Below are positions 26,901 through 34,777 of a stretch of DNA of 64,000 nucleotides, piece by piece. A program made the translations under genes and the position numbers. Positions within the stretch are counted from its first letter, which is position 1. The number at the start of each line of letters is the position of its first letter. Origin of the DNA: Bacteroidota bacterium (lineage in GTDB: Bacteria; Bacteroidota; Bacteroidia; Chitinophagales; Chitinophagaceae); NCBI GenBank assembly GCA_947452905.1, contig CANGEP010000010.1, positions 23,756 to 87,755 of the forward strand. The letters are read 5' to 3'. The notes under the pieces were generated by a model. It did no database searches. It was given only the letters and a program-made list of their open reading frames with translations, and had not been told where the DNA came from.

Positions 26901-27292
26901 TTTTTATATCTCAATACAGCCTCACGACACTTTTGATTATACGCTTCGATGGATATTTTTTTTCCAATATCCTCTTTAGTTATTCCTAATTCTTTTTCAA
27001 CACCTAGTTCAACTGGTAAACCATGTGTATCCCATCCTCCTTTTCTTTTTACCTGAAAACCTTGCATGGTTTTATATCGGCATGTCATATCTTTTAAAGT
27101 ACGAGAAATAACATGGTGAATTCCTGGCATTCCATTCGCACTTGGAGGGCCTTCAAAAAACACAAAAGGCTTTTTGCCCTCTCTAAGGGAAACTGAATTT
27201 TCGAATGCTTGCTCTTTTTGCCAAGCAGCTAATATTTCTGCCTCAATGGTTGGCAAATGAAGGCCGTTAAATTCTGGGTATTGTGTGCTCAT
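23945..27292 (-). CDS. ileS: Isoleucyl-tRNA synthetase
   Basis: Charges tRNA-Ile and edits valine. The 1,115-residue length is longer than the E. coli enzyme (938) and fits the long, eukaryote-like type found in many Bacteroidota. The HIGH-equivalent is in FEGPPSANGMPGIHHVISR (about residues 48-66), followed by KGGWDTHGLPVE. The editing domain includes WTTTPWTLPSNLGL (about 242-255) and GTGIVHTSPAFGADD. WYFVSN-equivalent WYLVTNASPWDN and KMSKRLGNV complete the active site. A candidate promoter, TTA-N19-TACCTTCG (-7 box at 27324-27331, minus strand), lies between lspA and this gene. Confidence 0.96.
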   Translation of the reverse strand: MSTQYPEFNGLHLPTIEAEILAAWQKEQAFENSVSLREGKKPFVFFEGPPSANGMPGIHHVISRTLKDMTCRYKTMQGFQVKRKGGWDTHGLPVELGVEKELGITKEDIGKKISIEAYNQKCREAVLRYKKEWDDITNKMGYWVDLNNPYITFENNYIETLWWILSTLYKKGYLYQSVSIQPYSPAAGTGLSSHELNQPGTYKDVKDTSAVVMFKATPNSQSQFLFDAVANEASKDIYFMAWTTTPWTLPSNLGLTVGPTIDYVLVSTFNPYTAIPVNVVLAKALLSKYFKEEGHGLDTFAEGDKILPWKIVAECKGTQLNDLRYEQLMPYEANHPNSFEGDPFKIIVGDFVTTEDGTGIVHTSPAFGADDYKVGQKNNLGIITLVDREGKFVDGVGEFSGRYVKNYKDEKDYVDVNVDICVKLKKENRAFKVEKYEHNYPHCWRTDKPILYYPLDAWFIKTTAVKDRMVELNKTINWKPKSTGEGRFGNWLENMVDWNLSRSRYWGTPLPIWRTEDASEEICIGSIDELTAAYLAAKEKGYNKEVKLQIIDGKLDVDLHKPFVDQIELLSASGKPMKRVSDLVDVWFDSGAMPYAQWHYPFENKNLVDNKEAFPADFICEGVDQTRGWFYTLHTLGVMLFDSVAYKAVMSNGLVLDKNGNKMSKRLGNVVNPFETIEKYGADATRWYLVTNASPWDNLKFDLSGIQEVQRKFFGTLYNTYQFFVLYANVDGFNFEQKEIPIAERPEIDRWIISSLHTLIKTVTESMDDFEPTAAGRAIETFVDEHLSNWYVRLCRRRFWKGSYSEDKISAYQTLYECLETITRLMAPIAPFFADQVFRNLNGITKRHAVSSIHHADFPKADSSKMDTALESRMQMAQDICSLVLSIRKKVNIKVRQPLQKILIPVLDPTMKLAIEQMEELILAEVNVKEISYITETEGVISKKLKPNFKLLGAKLGTKMKQASALIAALGQSQITQLEKQGSIDIQVEGEIIPLLLEEVEIIAEDIPGWSVAVKNALTVALDITLSPALLSEGNARELVNRVQNIRKESNFELTDKILLRIVDNTILKDSINEFSDYICREILALQIDWVPALEDGVDVEINDQKLRISVIQKG

Positions 27293-27345
27293 AAAACGCT
27301 TATCCTAGCTGATTTTTAGGGCACGAAGGTACGAATTTTTGCCGC

Positions 27346-27975
27346 TTAATTAACCGGCTCCTCAGAATTGCCAAAAAACTTGTTTTGGAATACAAATAGG
27401 GCAATAACTCCGGTGGATATGGACGCGTCAGCAAAATTAAACACAGGCCTAAAAAACTCAAACTCTTCCCCAGCCCAAATAGGAAACCAAGAGGGGAAAT
27501 GGGCATCTCTGATGATAGGGAAATAAAACATATCCACTACTCTGCCATGTAGGAATGGTGCATAACCGCCCCCTGAAGGTAAAAAATGTGCTACCATAGC
27601 GGTATAAGGAGGGCTTGGCTCAAATAGGAGACCATAAAACATACTATCTATAAGGTTTCCCACGGCACCTGCATATATTAAAGCAGCACAAATGATAAAC
27701 CCATTATGGTATTTTTTTTCAATAAATCCTTTAATTAAAAAAGTACCCCAAATAACTGCAATCAATCGAAATAAAGTAAGCATAATTTTACCCCAGCCAC
27801 CCCCAAATTTCAAGCCCCATGCCATCCCCTCATTTTCTACAAAATGTAGTCTTGCCCAATTACCAATAAGTGCATGTTCTTCCCCAATAAAAAAATTGAG
27901 TTTTATATAAAACTTAATGGCTTGATCAATAAAAAGAATGACTAAAATTAAAGCTGCTACTTTTTTCCCGTTCAT
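27346..27975 (-). CDS. lspA: Lipoprotein signal peptidase (signal peptidase II)
   Basis: Inner-membrane aspartyl protease that cleaves prolipoproteins before the lipidated cysteine; it would process the many lipoproteins in this window. The 209-residue protein has four membrane helices. The catalytic Asp pair is in AVGNLIDSMFYG (about residues 102-113) and FNFADASISTG (about 183-193). It is longer than the E. coli enzyme (164) because of an inserted loop between the Asp motifs, common in Bacteroidota. A -7-like TATCTTTG (minus strand, 27995-28002) lies 20 bp before its ATG. Confidence 0.93.
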   Translation of the reverse strand: MNGKKVAALILVILFIDQAIKFYIKLNFFIGEEHALIGNWARLHFVENEGMAWGLKFGGGWGKIMLTLFRLIAVIWGTFLIKGFIEKKYHNGFIICAALIYAGAVGNLIDSMFYGLLFEPSPPYTAMVAHFLPSGGGYAPFLHGRVVDMFYFPIIRDAHFPSWFPIWAGEEFEFFRPVFNFADASISTGVIALFVFQNKFFGNSEEPVN

Positions 27976-27994
27976 ATATATAATTAATAGAGCA

Positions 27995-28002
27995 CAAAGA
28001 TA
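27995..28002 (-). promoter_or_regulatory. Candidate -7 element for lspA
   Basis: TATCTTTG on the minus strand matches TAnnTTTG, 19 bp before the lspA ATG and just after the terC stop. No TTG is found at the right spacing. Confidence 0.35.
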
Positions 28003-28004
28003 AG

Positions 28005-28961
28005 TTAGACTTTCTTACGGTCTGCCTCTTTTTGTTTGTTAATAAATAGAGAATACATAATCGAACCAGTGATGCAAAACAAAATAACCAATAATGATAG
28101 AATAGTTTGAACACTTTTATCCATCCACTCATTCACATAATGTTCTCCCAACATTTTAGCACCAATAAATACTAATACAATAGCTATACCTTGTTGTAAA
28201 TGTTCGAATTCCTTCACTGCCCCTCTTAATAGAAAAAATAATGAACGCAAGCCTAATACAGCAAAAATATTGGAGGTATAAATAACCAAGCTGCTTCTTG
28301 AAATGCCCATCACAGCTGGAATGGAGTCTAATGCAAACACGATATCAATACCCGCTAATAATATCACTACCACAAATAAAGTTGTATACACTGGCTTCCC
28401 ATTTTCTTTAATAACAAAACGACCTCCTCCATCAGTATTGCCAAGTGGCAGGTATTTTTTTAGAAATAAATATACTTTTGACTCCTGAGGATTAAAACTA
28501 TCTTCTTCGCCTGCAACAAACATTTTATACCCAGTATAAATTAAAAATATCCCAAACAAATAAAGTACCCAAGCAAATTTAGCCACCAACGCAACACCCA
28601 CTGTAATAAATAGAACCCTAAAAACAATAGCTGCTAAAATACCAATAAGTAATACTCTCGAATAATTTTGCTCTTTCACTTTAAAGGCATCAAAAATTAA
28701 AATAAAAACAAAGATATTATCAATACTCAATGTCCATTCCATTAAATAACCACTTAAATATTCTAAGGCTAATTTTTGCCCTTCCTCGATCCACATAAAA
28801 ACAAAAAAACCCAAGGCCAATAAAACCCATAAAAAAGTTTGATGCAAAGCTTGTTTAATGGAAATAATAGTATTTTTTTTACTAAGTAAGCCTAAGTCTA
28901 GCACTAGCGCTACTAGAATAATAATCCCGAAAACAAGGTATACGGTTTGATCAGTTGTCAT
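28005..28961 (-). CDS. TerC/Alx-family integral membrane protein
   Basis: 318 residues with about eight or nine membrane helices. The family signatures are LEYLSGYLMEWTLSIDNIFVFILIF (about residues 66-90, with conserved acidic residues inside the membrane) and LLAGIDIVFALDSIPAVMGIS (about 201-221). Members are linked to tellurite resistance, manganese export and metalation of exported proteins; the role here is not known. It starts 17 bp after the gldFG stop, so both are likely in one transcript. Confidence 0.9.
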   Translation of the reverse strand: MTTDQTVYLVFGIIILVALVLDLGLLSKKNTIISIKQALHQTFLWVLLALGFFVFMWIEEGQKLALEYLSGYLMEWTLSIDNIFVFILIFDAFKVKEQNYSRVLLIGILAAIVFRVLFITVGVALVAKFAWVLYLFGIFLIYTGYKMFVAGEEDSFNPQESKVYLFLKKYLPLGNTDGGGRFVIKENGKPVYTTLFVVVILLAGIDIVFALDSIPAVMGISRSSLVIYTSNIFAVLGLRSLFFLLRGAVKEFEHLQQGIAIVLVFIGAKMLGEHYVNEWMDKSVQTILSLLVILFCITGSIMYSLFINKQKEADRKKV

Positions 28962-28978
28962 TAGATAAAGTTAATACA

Positions 28979-31438
28979 TTAGCCTAAAGTGGCAAAGCTA
29001 CGTTTTCGATTTTGCCACCAAAACCAACCTCCTACCCATAAAAACAATAATGGACCTAAAACTAATAATAGTTGCCAAAACAAACGATTAGATACTAGTT
29101 TTTGACGATCTAAAACTCTTAACACGATTGTTTTTTGACGATTTTCTAAAAGTGAAGTTGGTTCATTTAAAAAGCTTATCGAATTCAAATAAAAATCACG
29201 ATTACCAAATTGATATTCCTCCATAGGAAGCATGCCCATTGGAAGTGGAATAAAATTACCTTGCTCGTCAGGTTTTACTTGATTAGTTAAAATATTGGCA
29301 TCTGACAAAACTATTTGCTTTGAGGATTGCAACGCAGATGCCTCAAATGATTTTCCTGTTGCTTTTTGAATACTATCTTTTTCGAGGCTTGAAATTCTAT
29401 TTGCATATAAAGAGGAAAACTTACCCTCTAATAAAACAGCAACAGGTAAATGATGTTGGGCAAATTGCAACATATCAGATTCCCCTTTTACTGATTGTAG
29501 TGAAACCAAATTAGGGCTAGTAACTATTCGGCTACTCGTATCGGTAAAAAGTAAAATGGTTTTTTGTATGCCTGGCACTTTAAGTGTATCAATGGATGAT
29601 GGAAAAGCTGTTAAAACTCTATCTATATTCTGTGAAAGAAAAGCATTATCATTACCAGTTACAAAAGGATAATAGGGCCAAGGCACTCGATTCATAAGTG
29701 GGCTTCCATCAGGCTTTTTACCAGTAACCATGGCTACTTTGGCGCAATTTAAGTCCTGTACCAAATTACTATTAATACGCAAACCATATTTAAAAAACAA
29801 ATCATCAAGTCCCAAACCCCTATCCATGGCTACATAAGAACCTTCTGAATTTCGCAAACTATCATACTCTGCATTTAGTTTATCAATAGCCCAAATAATA
29901 TTTCCACCATGCATTATATATTGATCAATTTTTAGTTTATCAAGCATAGTAAATGTTTGACTAGGCTTAACAATAAGTAAGGTTTTAATTTTACTAGGGT
30001 CAGGATACCCTTTTTTTAAATCAAACACTTTTAATTGATATTGCTCTTTAATGAGTGCACCTAAGTCATTCACTGTTAAATCGACGGGCTCCCCATTTCC
30101 AATTAAATAAGCAATAGTGGGAATTTCTTTTCGATGTAATAAATAAAGGGCTTGGGTAAATTTATTTTCAAGTAAGGCCTCTGCAGCATTTTCGTTGGCA
30201 ATAGGATCCTCTTCGGGGATGTCTTTTACAATGTTATAAGGTTTAAAGTATTTTTTTGAGGACCTTAAATCAATGATATAAGGCGCTTTGCCGGGCACTT
30301 CCACTAAAGCCCCAGGCACTACTAATTGATCTACTCTTTTATCTTCTTTGCCATTTTCGTTTTGTATGCGTTCAATAGGTAAGCCAAGTTTCACTAAACT
30401 ATCATAAAATTTATAGAGCGCTGTGTCTTTAAATAATTCATTGGGCACTTCAACAGTTATAGAAATTTGTGTTGGATTTATTTTCTTTAAATTAGTTAGT
30501 AATTGCAATGTGGCCGATGACATCTTTTGATAGGGTATGGGCAAGTCACCTCCTAGATAAACATGTATACTAGTTGGCGCATCAATAGCACGCACTAATT
30601 CCTTGGTTTTATTACTTAAAGTATAGCGATGATCCTGGGTTAGATCAAGTTGCATTGGAAATAGATACACAATGATATTTAATGCTAAAACAGCACTGGT
30701 TACCCAAGTGTACTTTATGGTTCCTTTTATTTGCTCTACACTGCCGACTGTAAATAGAATAAGTAAAGATAAAAAATACACTTTATCCTTAGCCGCTATC
30801 AATCCCTTACTCATATTTTGGTAGTGTTCCGATATACCCAATTGTGTGAGATAATAATTACTGTTACTTGGTAATAAATTAAAAGCACTTACAGCATCAA
30901 ACCCTTTGTACAAAAAAACACAAATTAAGATGGAGACAAGTATGGCAACTAAATTATTTTTTGTTTTTGCGCTTACAAAAACGCCTACTATCGTGTATAC
31001 TGCTGCTAAAAAAAGTAAGCCAATATAGGAACCCAGTGTTGCACCCCAGTCTAAGCCGCCAATACTACTCAATTTATCCAAAGCAAAAGCATAAAACAAG
31101 GTGGGAACGATAGCTGTTACCACAATTAGGAATGCACCAAAAAATTTAGCAATTACTAAATTATACTTTGATACTGGCAAGGTAGCTAATACTTCATAAG
31201 TGCCTTGCTTATACTCTTCCGAAAAACTGCGCATAGTAATAACAGGCACTAAAAAAAGTAATAGCCAAGGTGCAAAGTCAAAATAAACCTGCAAGGAGGC
31301 ATAGCCAAAATCAAACACGTTGTAATTAGGTAAAACAAATAAAAGCAACCCGTTTACCAATAGATAAAAACTAATAATTAAATAGCCCGTTAAGCTACTA
31401 AAATATTGAGACCACTCTTTTTTACAAATTGACCACAT
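28979..31438 (-). CDS. Fused gliding-motility ABC transporter protein GldF-GldG
   Basis: 819 residues from the ATG at 31438 (MWSICKKEWSQYFSSLTGY); the longer frame starts at TTG three codons upstream. Residues 1-240 are an ABC-2 type permease with six helices matching GldF. After the helix around 255-270 the rest matches GldG: the DUF/Gldg domain TQDHRYTLSNKTKELVRAID, then periplasmic repeats and a final membrane helix near the C-terminus (LLLVLGPLLFLWVGGWFWW). In Flavobacterium GldF and GldG are separate proteins working with the ATPase GldA. No gldA is in the window. The role in gliding/type IX secretion here is inferred from homology. Confidence 0.88.
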   Translation of the reverse strand: MWSICKKEWSQYFSSLTGYLIISFYLLVNGLLLFVLPNYNVFDFGYASLQVYFDFAPWLLLFLVPVITMRSFSEEYKQGTYEVLATLPVSKYNLVIAKFFGAFLIVVTAIVPTLFYAFALDKLSSIGGLDWGATLGSYIGLLFLAAVYTIVGVFVSAKTKNNLVAILVSILICVFLYKGFDAVSAFNLLPSNSNYYLTQLGISEHYQNMSKGLIAAKDKVYFLSLLILFTVGSVEQIKGTIKYTWVTSAVLALNIIVYLFPMQLDLTQDHRYTLSNKTKELVRAIDAPTSIHVYLGGDLPIPYQKMSSATLQLLTNLKKINPTQISITVEVPNELFKDTALYKFYDSLVKLGLPIERIQNENGKEDKRVDQLVVPGALVEVPGKAPYIIDLRSSKKYFKPYNIVKDIPEEDPIANENAAEALLENKFTQALYLLHRKEIPTIAYLIGNGEPVDLTVNDLGALIKEQYQLKVFDLKKGYPDPSKIKTLLIVKPSQTFTMLDKLKIDQYIMHGGNIIWAIDKLNAEYDSLRNSEGSYVAMDRGLGLDDLFFKYGLRINSNLVQDLNCAKVAMVTGKKPDGSPLMNRVPWPYYPFVTGNDNAFLSQNIDRVLTAFPSSIDTLKVPGIQKTILLFTDTSSRIVTSPNLVSLQSVKGESDMLQFAQHHLPVAVLLEGKFSSLYANRISSLEKDSIQKATGKSFEASALQSSKQIVLSDANILTNQVKPDEQGNFIPLPMGMLPMEEYQFGNRDFYLNSISFLNEPTSLLENRQKTIVLRVLDRQKLVSNRLFWQLLLVLGPLLFLWVGGWFWWQNRKRSFATLG

Positions 31439-31444
31439 AAGTAA

Positions 31445-31452
31445 CAAAGCTA
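31445..31452 (-). promoter_or_regulatory. Candidate gldFG -7 element, likely leaderless
   Basis: TAGCTTTG on the minus strand is an exact TAnnTTTG match ending six bases before the ATG at 31438. It starts directly after the iscA terminator T-run. No clear TTG is seen upstream. Confidence 0.4.
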
Positions 31453-31453
31453 C

Positions 31454-31490
31454 AAAAAAAAGACCCTCTGAACTTGGTAGCTAGAGGGTC
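31454..31490 (-). terminator. Intrinsic terminator of the iscS-iscU-iscA operon
   Basis: GACCCTCT (31462-31469) pairs with AGAGGGTC (31483-31490); on the minus strand the stem is followed by eight T. It lies 20 bp after the iscA stop. Confidence 0.88.
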
Positions 31491-31510
31491 CTGTAATTAT
31501 TTAAAATTCC

Positions 31511-31864
31511 TTATACAGCAAAACTTTCTCCACAACCACAACTGCGACTAGCATTTGGATTGTTAAAATAAAAACCTTTGCCATTTAAGCCATCCGAAAA
31601 ATCTAATTCAGTATTTACCAAGTATAAAAAACTCTTTAAATCGGTAACCACTTTCACCCCATTATCCTCAAAAACCTGATCCATAGGTTTAACCTCATTG
31701 TCAAAGTCTAATTTGTAACTTAAGCCAGAGCAGCCACCCCCTACAACACCCACTCTTAAAAAATAGGCGGGGTCGTTGGCGATATTGGCATCTTGCATAA
31801 GCTGTACCACTTTTGCTTTTGCTTTATCGCTTACTAAAATTGTATTTTCTGCTACTGCACTCAT
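31511..31864 (-). CDS. A-type iron-sulfur carrier (HesB/IscA family)
   Basis: Carries Fe-S clusters from the scaffold to target enzymes. The 117-residue protein has the three conserved Cys of the family: GVVGGGCSGLSYKL (Cys at about residue 44) and the C-terminal SRSCGCGESF pair. It is the last gene of an iscS-iscU-iscA cluster on the minus strand, 8 bp after iscU, and is followed by an intrinsic terminator. Whether it is closer to IscA or ErpA cannot be settled by eye. Confidence 0.92.
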   Translation of the reverse strand: MSAVAENTILVSDKAKAKVVQLMQDANIANDPAYFLRVGVVGGGCSGLSYKLDFDNEVKPMDQVFEDNGVKVVTDLKSFLYLVNTELDFSDGLNGKGFYFNNPNASRSCGCGESFAV

Positions 31865-31872
31865 CTTTTTAA

Positions 31873-32289
31873 TTAGTGGATACGTTCTTCAAAAACTAAT
31901 TCTTCTAAACCATTCTTTTTACGGTAATCGTTGATAGCCGATTTAATAGCATCTTCTGCTAAAACAGAACAGTGAATTTTTACAGGAGGTAAATTTAATT
32001 CTTCCACTAAATCCATGTTATCTATTTTAACCGCTTCGTCTACAGACTTTCCTTTTAACCACTCAGTAGCTAATGAAGAAGAAGCAATAGCAGAACCACA
32101 TCCAAAAGTTTTAAATTTTGCATCAGTGATTATTCCTGTAGCTTCATCTACTTGTATTTGCAAACGCATAACGTCGCCACATTCTGGAGCACCTACTAAA
32201 CCAGTACCAACACTTTTAGAACCTTTATCTAAAGTTCCAACGTTTTTAGGATTAGAATAATGATCAATTACTTTATCTGAGTATGCCAT
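31873..32289 (-). CDS. iscU: Iron-sulfur cluster scaffold protein IscU
   Basis: Assembles [2Fe-2S] and [4Fe-4S] clusters with sulfur from IscS. The 138-residue chain has the three ligand Cys in GAPECGDVM, KTFGCGSAIASSS and LPPVKIHCSVLAEDAI. The LPPVK motif, which docks the HscA chaperone in E. coli, is intact. It lies 37 bp after iscS and 8 bp before iscA. No hscA, hscB or fdx follows, and no IscR regulator is present. Confidence 0.95.
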   Translation of the reverse strand: MAYSDKVIDHYSNPKNVGTLDKGSKSVGTGLVGAPECGDVMRLQIQVDEATGIITDAKFKTFGCGSAIASSSLATEWLKGKSVDEAVKIDNMDLVEELNLPPVKIHCSVLAEDAIKSAINDYRKKNGLEELVFEERIH

Positions 32290-32326
32290 GATTGTATGTT
32301 TTAATTATGTTGAATAATATTTTTTA

Positions 32327-33544
32327 TTAGTGATGTGCCCATTGTATAGAATCAATGTCGACTCCTTCCTTGAACATTTCCCAAAGTGGGCTCATCTCTC
32401 TTAGCTTTAAAACAGTATCAGTAACTGCTTTAATAGTAAAATCGATTTGCTCTTCGGTAGTATAACGACCTAAGCCAAAACGCAATGAACTGTGTGCTAA
32501 ATCATCGCCTAAGCCTAGTGCTTTTAAAACATAGCTAGGTTCTAAAGAAGCAGAAGTACAAGCCGATCCAGAAGATAAAGCGATGTCTTTATTAAAGCCC
32601 ATCATCAAACCTTCTCCTTCGACGTATTTGAAAGAAATATTACTTACATGTGGTAAACGATGTGCAGGATTTCCATTTACATAAGACTCATCAATTTGCT
32701 TTAAAGCATTTTCTAACTTATCTCTTAATTTAGAAATTCTTTCTGTATCAGCAGCCATATCTGTTCTAGCAATTTCTGCAGCTTTACCAAATCCAACAAT
32801 ACCGGGTACATTTAAAGTACCACTTCTCATACCTCTTTCGTGGCCACCGCCATCCATTTGTGCTGTTACCTTTACTCTTGGATTTTTACGACGAACATAT
32901 AAAGCACCTACCCCTTTCGGACCATACATTTTATGCGCTGTAAAAGCCATGATATCGATACCATCTGCATTTACATCCACTGGAATTTTTCCTACCGCTT
33001 GAACACCATCAGTAAAAAATAAAGCGCCATGTTTTTTAGCAATCGCACTAATTTCTTTTACTGGTTGAATTACACCTATCTCATTATTAGCATACATGAT
33101 AGCTACTAAAATGGTCGTAGGTCTCATGGCAGCTTCTAAAGCTTTTAAGTCGATTAAACCATCAGGTTGTACTTCTAGATAAGTTACTTCGGCACCTAAT
33201 TTTTCGAGGTGCTTACAAGTATCTAAAACCGCTTTGTGCTCTGTAGTACAAGTGATAATATGATTGCCTTTACTAGCATACATTTCGTATACCCCTTTAA
33301 TAGCTAAATTATCGCCCTCTGTAGCACCAGAAGTGAATATAATTTCTTTAGGATCTGCACCAATTAACTTTGCTACTTGCTCACGCGCATAGTCAACAGC
33401 CTCTTCTGCATGCCATCCAAAAGAATGGTTTCTGCTTGCTGCGTTTCCGAAGTTTTCAGTGAAATAAGGGATCATTGCTTCCAAAACCCTTGGATCCATG
33501 GGAGTGGTTGCATTATGATCAAGATAAATTGGTAATTTTAACAT
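32327..33544 (-). CDS. iscS: Cysteine desulfurase IscS
   Basis: PLP enzyme that takes sulfur from cysteine for Fe-S and thionucleoside synthesis. The 405-residue chain has the PLP lysine in [11 protein letters not shown] (Lys205), the PLP-stacking region around [10 protein letters not shown], and the catalytic loop [17 protein letters not shown] with Cys329. The C-terminus ends with the tract that contacts IscU. It is the first gene of the cluster and has a candidate promoter (-7 box TACTTTTG, minus strand, 33573-33580). Confidence 0.95.
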   Translation of the reverse strand: MLKLPIYLDHNATTPMDPRVLEAMIPYFTENFGNAASRNHSFGWHAEEAVDYAREQVAKLIGADPKEIIFTSGATEGDNLAIKGVYEMYASKGNHIITCTTEHKAVLDTCKHLEKLGAEVTYLEVQPDGLIDLKALEAAMRPTTILVAIMYANNEIGVIQPVKEISAIAKKHGALFFTDGVQAVGKIPVDVNADGIDIMAFTAHKMYGPKGVGALYVRRKNPRVKVTAQMDGGGHERGMRSGTLNVPGIVGFGKAAEIARTDMAADTERISKLRDKLENALKQIDESYVNGNPAHRLPHVSNISFKYVEGEGLMMGFNKDIALSSGSACTSASLEPSYVLKALGLGDDLAHSSLRFGLGRYTTEEQIDFTIKAVTDTVLKLREMSPLWEMFKEGVDIDSIQWAHH

Positions 33545-33572
33545 AGCCGAGTATAATTTTTTTCTAAGGGTA

Positions 33573-33580
33573 CAAAAGTA
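33573..33580 (-). promoter_or_regulatory. Candidate -7 element for the isc operon
   Basis: TACTTTTG on the minus strand matches TAnnTTTG, 28 bp before the iscS ATG. No TTG lies at the expected spacing, and no IscR-type operator was recognised. Confidence 0.4.
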
Positions 33581-33655
33581 AAGCTTAGTCTTTGATTATA
33601 TGGATTTCGGCTTTGTAGAAAGGCATTTTTTTCCCAATTCGTAAAACCACCTAAA

Positions 33656-34060
33656 ATGGGCTATAATGTAGAACACATAGGCATTGCAGTAAAAAATCTA
33701 AACCTAAGCATTCCCCTTTTCGAAAGGCTTTTAGGAAGCCCCTGTTATAAAACCGAAAACATTGACATTGAAAAGGTAAATACGGCCTTTTTTTTACCTC
33801 AAGGTGCTAAAATTGAACTCTTGGAAAGTACCGACCCCGAAGGAGTGATTGCGAAATTTATTGCTAAAAAAGGGGAAGGAATGCATCATATCGCGTTTGA
33901 AGTACCCGATATTTTGGCAGAAATGGATCGTCTTAAAAAAGAAGGTTTTACTTTGTTAAATGAATCCCCAAAGCAGGGTGCGGATAATAAGCTGGTTTGT
34001 TTTGTACATCCAAAAGACAGCAATGGAGTGCTCATCGAACTTTGCCAAACAATCACTTAA
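33656..34060 (+). CDS. mce: Methylmalonyl-CoA epimerase
   Basis: Interconverts the R and S forms of methylmalonyl-CoA in the propionyl-CoA/succinyl-CoA route, upstream of a B12-dependent mutase. The 134-residue protein is a two-module vicinal-oxygen-chelate fold. Metal ligands are visible as HIGIAV (His6-8 region), GEGMHHIAFEV (His at about 81) and the Glu of GVLIELCQ near the C-terminus. It is transcribed alone; its last 4 bp overlap the 3' end of rnc. No mutase gene is in the window. Confidence 0.92.
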   Translation: MGYNVEHIGIAVKNLNLSIPLFERLLGSPCYKTENIDIEKVNTAFFLPQGAKIELLESTDPEGVIAKFIAKKGEGMHHIAFEVPDILAEMDRLKKEGFTLLNESPKQGADNKLVCFVHPKDSNGVLIELCQTIT

Positions 34061-34764
34061 ATTCCTAAAACTTCGATGGCTTTTTGGGCTGCTAATTGAC
34101 TAGCATCTTTTTTAGTGAATCCCTTTTGGCTGGCAACCACTTCTCCATCAAGTACCACATTGATAGTAAATAATCTACGACGACCTTCCAATTGCTCACC
34201 AGCTAAAACAAAATCAATTTGTTTACCTTGTTTAAGCGCCCATCCAATAATTTTATTTTTAATATTGATGTCTATTTGTTCTAAATCATCCATGAACAAA
34301 TAGGGTTGAATCATTTTTTCAACGATCCACTTTTTTGTAAAATCATATTTCTTGTCCAAATAAATGGCTCCTACCAAGGCCTCCAAAGTATTACCAAAAA
34401 TTTGACTTGTTTTTAAACCACCATCAAGTTTATTAAATCTCGTCATTTTTCGAATACCCATTTGTATAGCAATATTATTAAGCTGTGCACGATTTACCAT
34501 CTTAGATCGCATCTCAGTTAAAAAACCTTCCCCTTTGTAGGGGTATTTTTTAAATAAATAATCGGCTACCACTGTGCCAATAACTGCATCTCCTAAAAAC
34601 TCTAATCGCTCATTATTTTCGGTAGGATTATCTTTTACAGAGCGATGATTGAGGGCTGTTTGAAAAAGTACAATATTGCGTGTATGATAACCAATAAGAT
34701 GATGCAAGTCGGCAGCAAATCCTGTTTTTTTAAACAGCGAAATAAATTGATGTATGCGTTTCAC
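34057..34764 (-). CDS. rnc: Ribonuclease III
   Basis: Cleaves double-stranded RNA, including rRNA precursors. The 235-residue protein has the catalytic signature NNERLEFLGDAVIGTVVADYLF (about residues 49-70), the second acidic cluster NTLEALVGAIYLDKKYD, and a C-terminal double-stranded RNA binding domain (about 165-235). The start codon is GTG; no nearby ATG fits. It follows fabF by 13 bp in an acpP-fabF-rnc order that is widespread in Bacteroidota. Confidence 0.95.
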   Translation of the reverse strand: MKRIHQFISLFKKTGFAADLHHLIGYHTRNIVLFQTALNHRSVKDNPTENNERLEFLGDAVIGTVVADYLFKKYPYKGEGFLTEMRSKMVNRAQLNNIAIQMGIRKMTRFNKLDGGLKTSQIFGNTLEALVGAIYLDKKYDFTKKWIVEKMIQPYLFMDDLEQIDINIKNKIIGWALKQGKQIDFVLAGEQLEGRRRLFTINVVLDGEVVASQKGFTKKDASQLAAQKAIEVLGI

Positions 34765-34777
34765 TCGTAGTGCTTAA

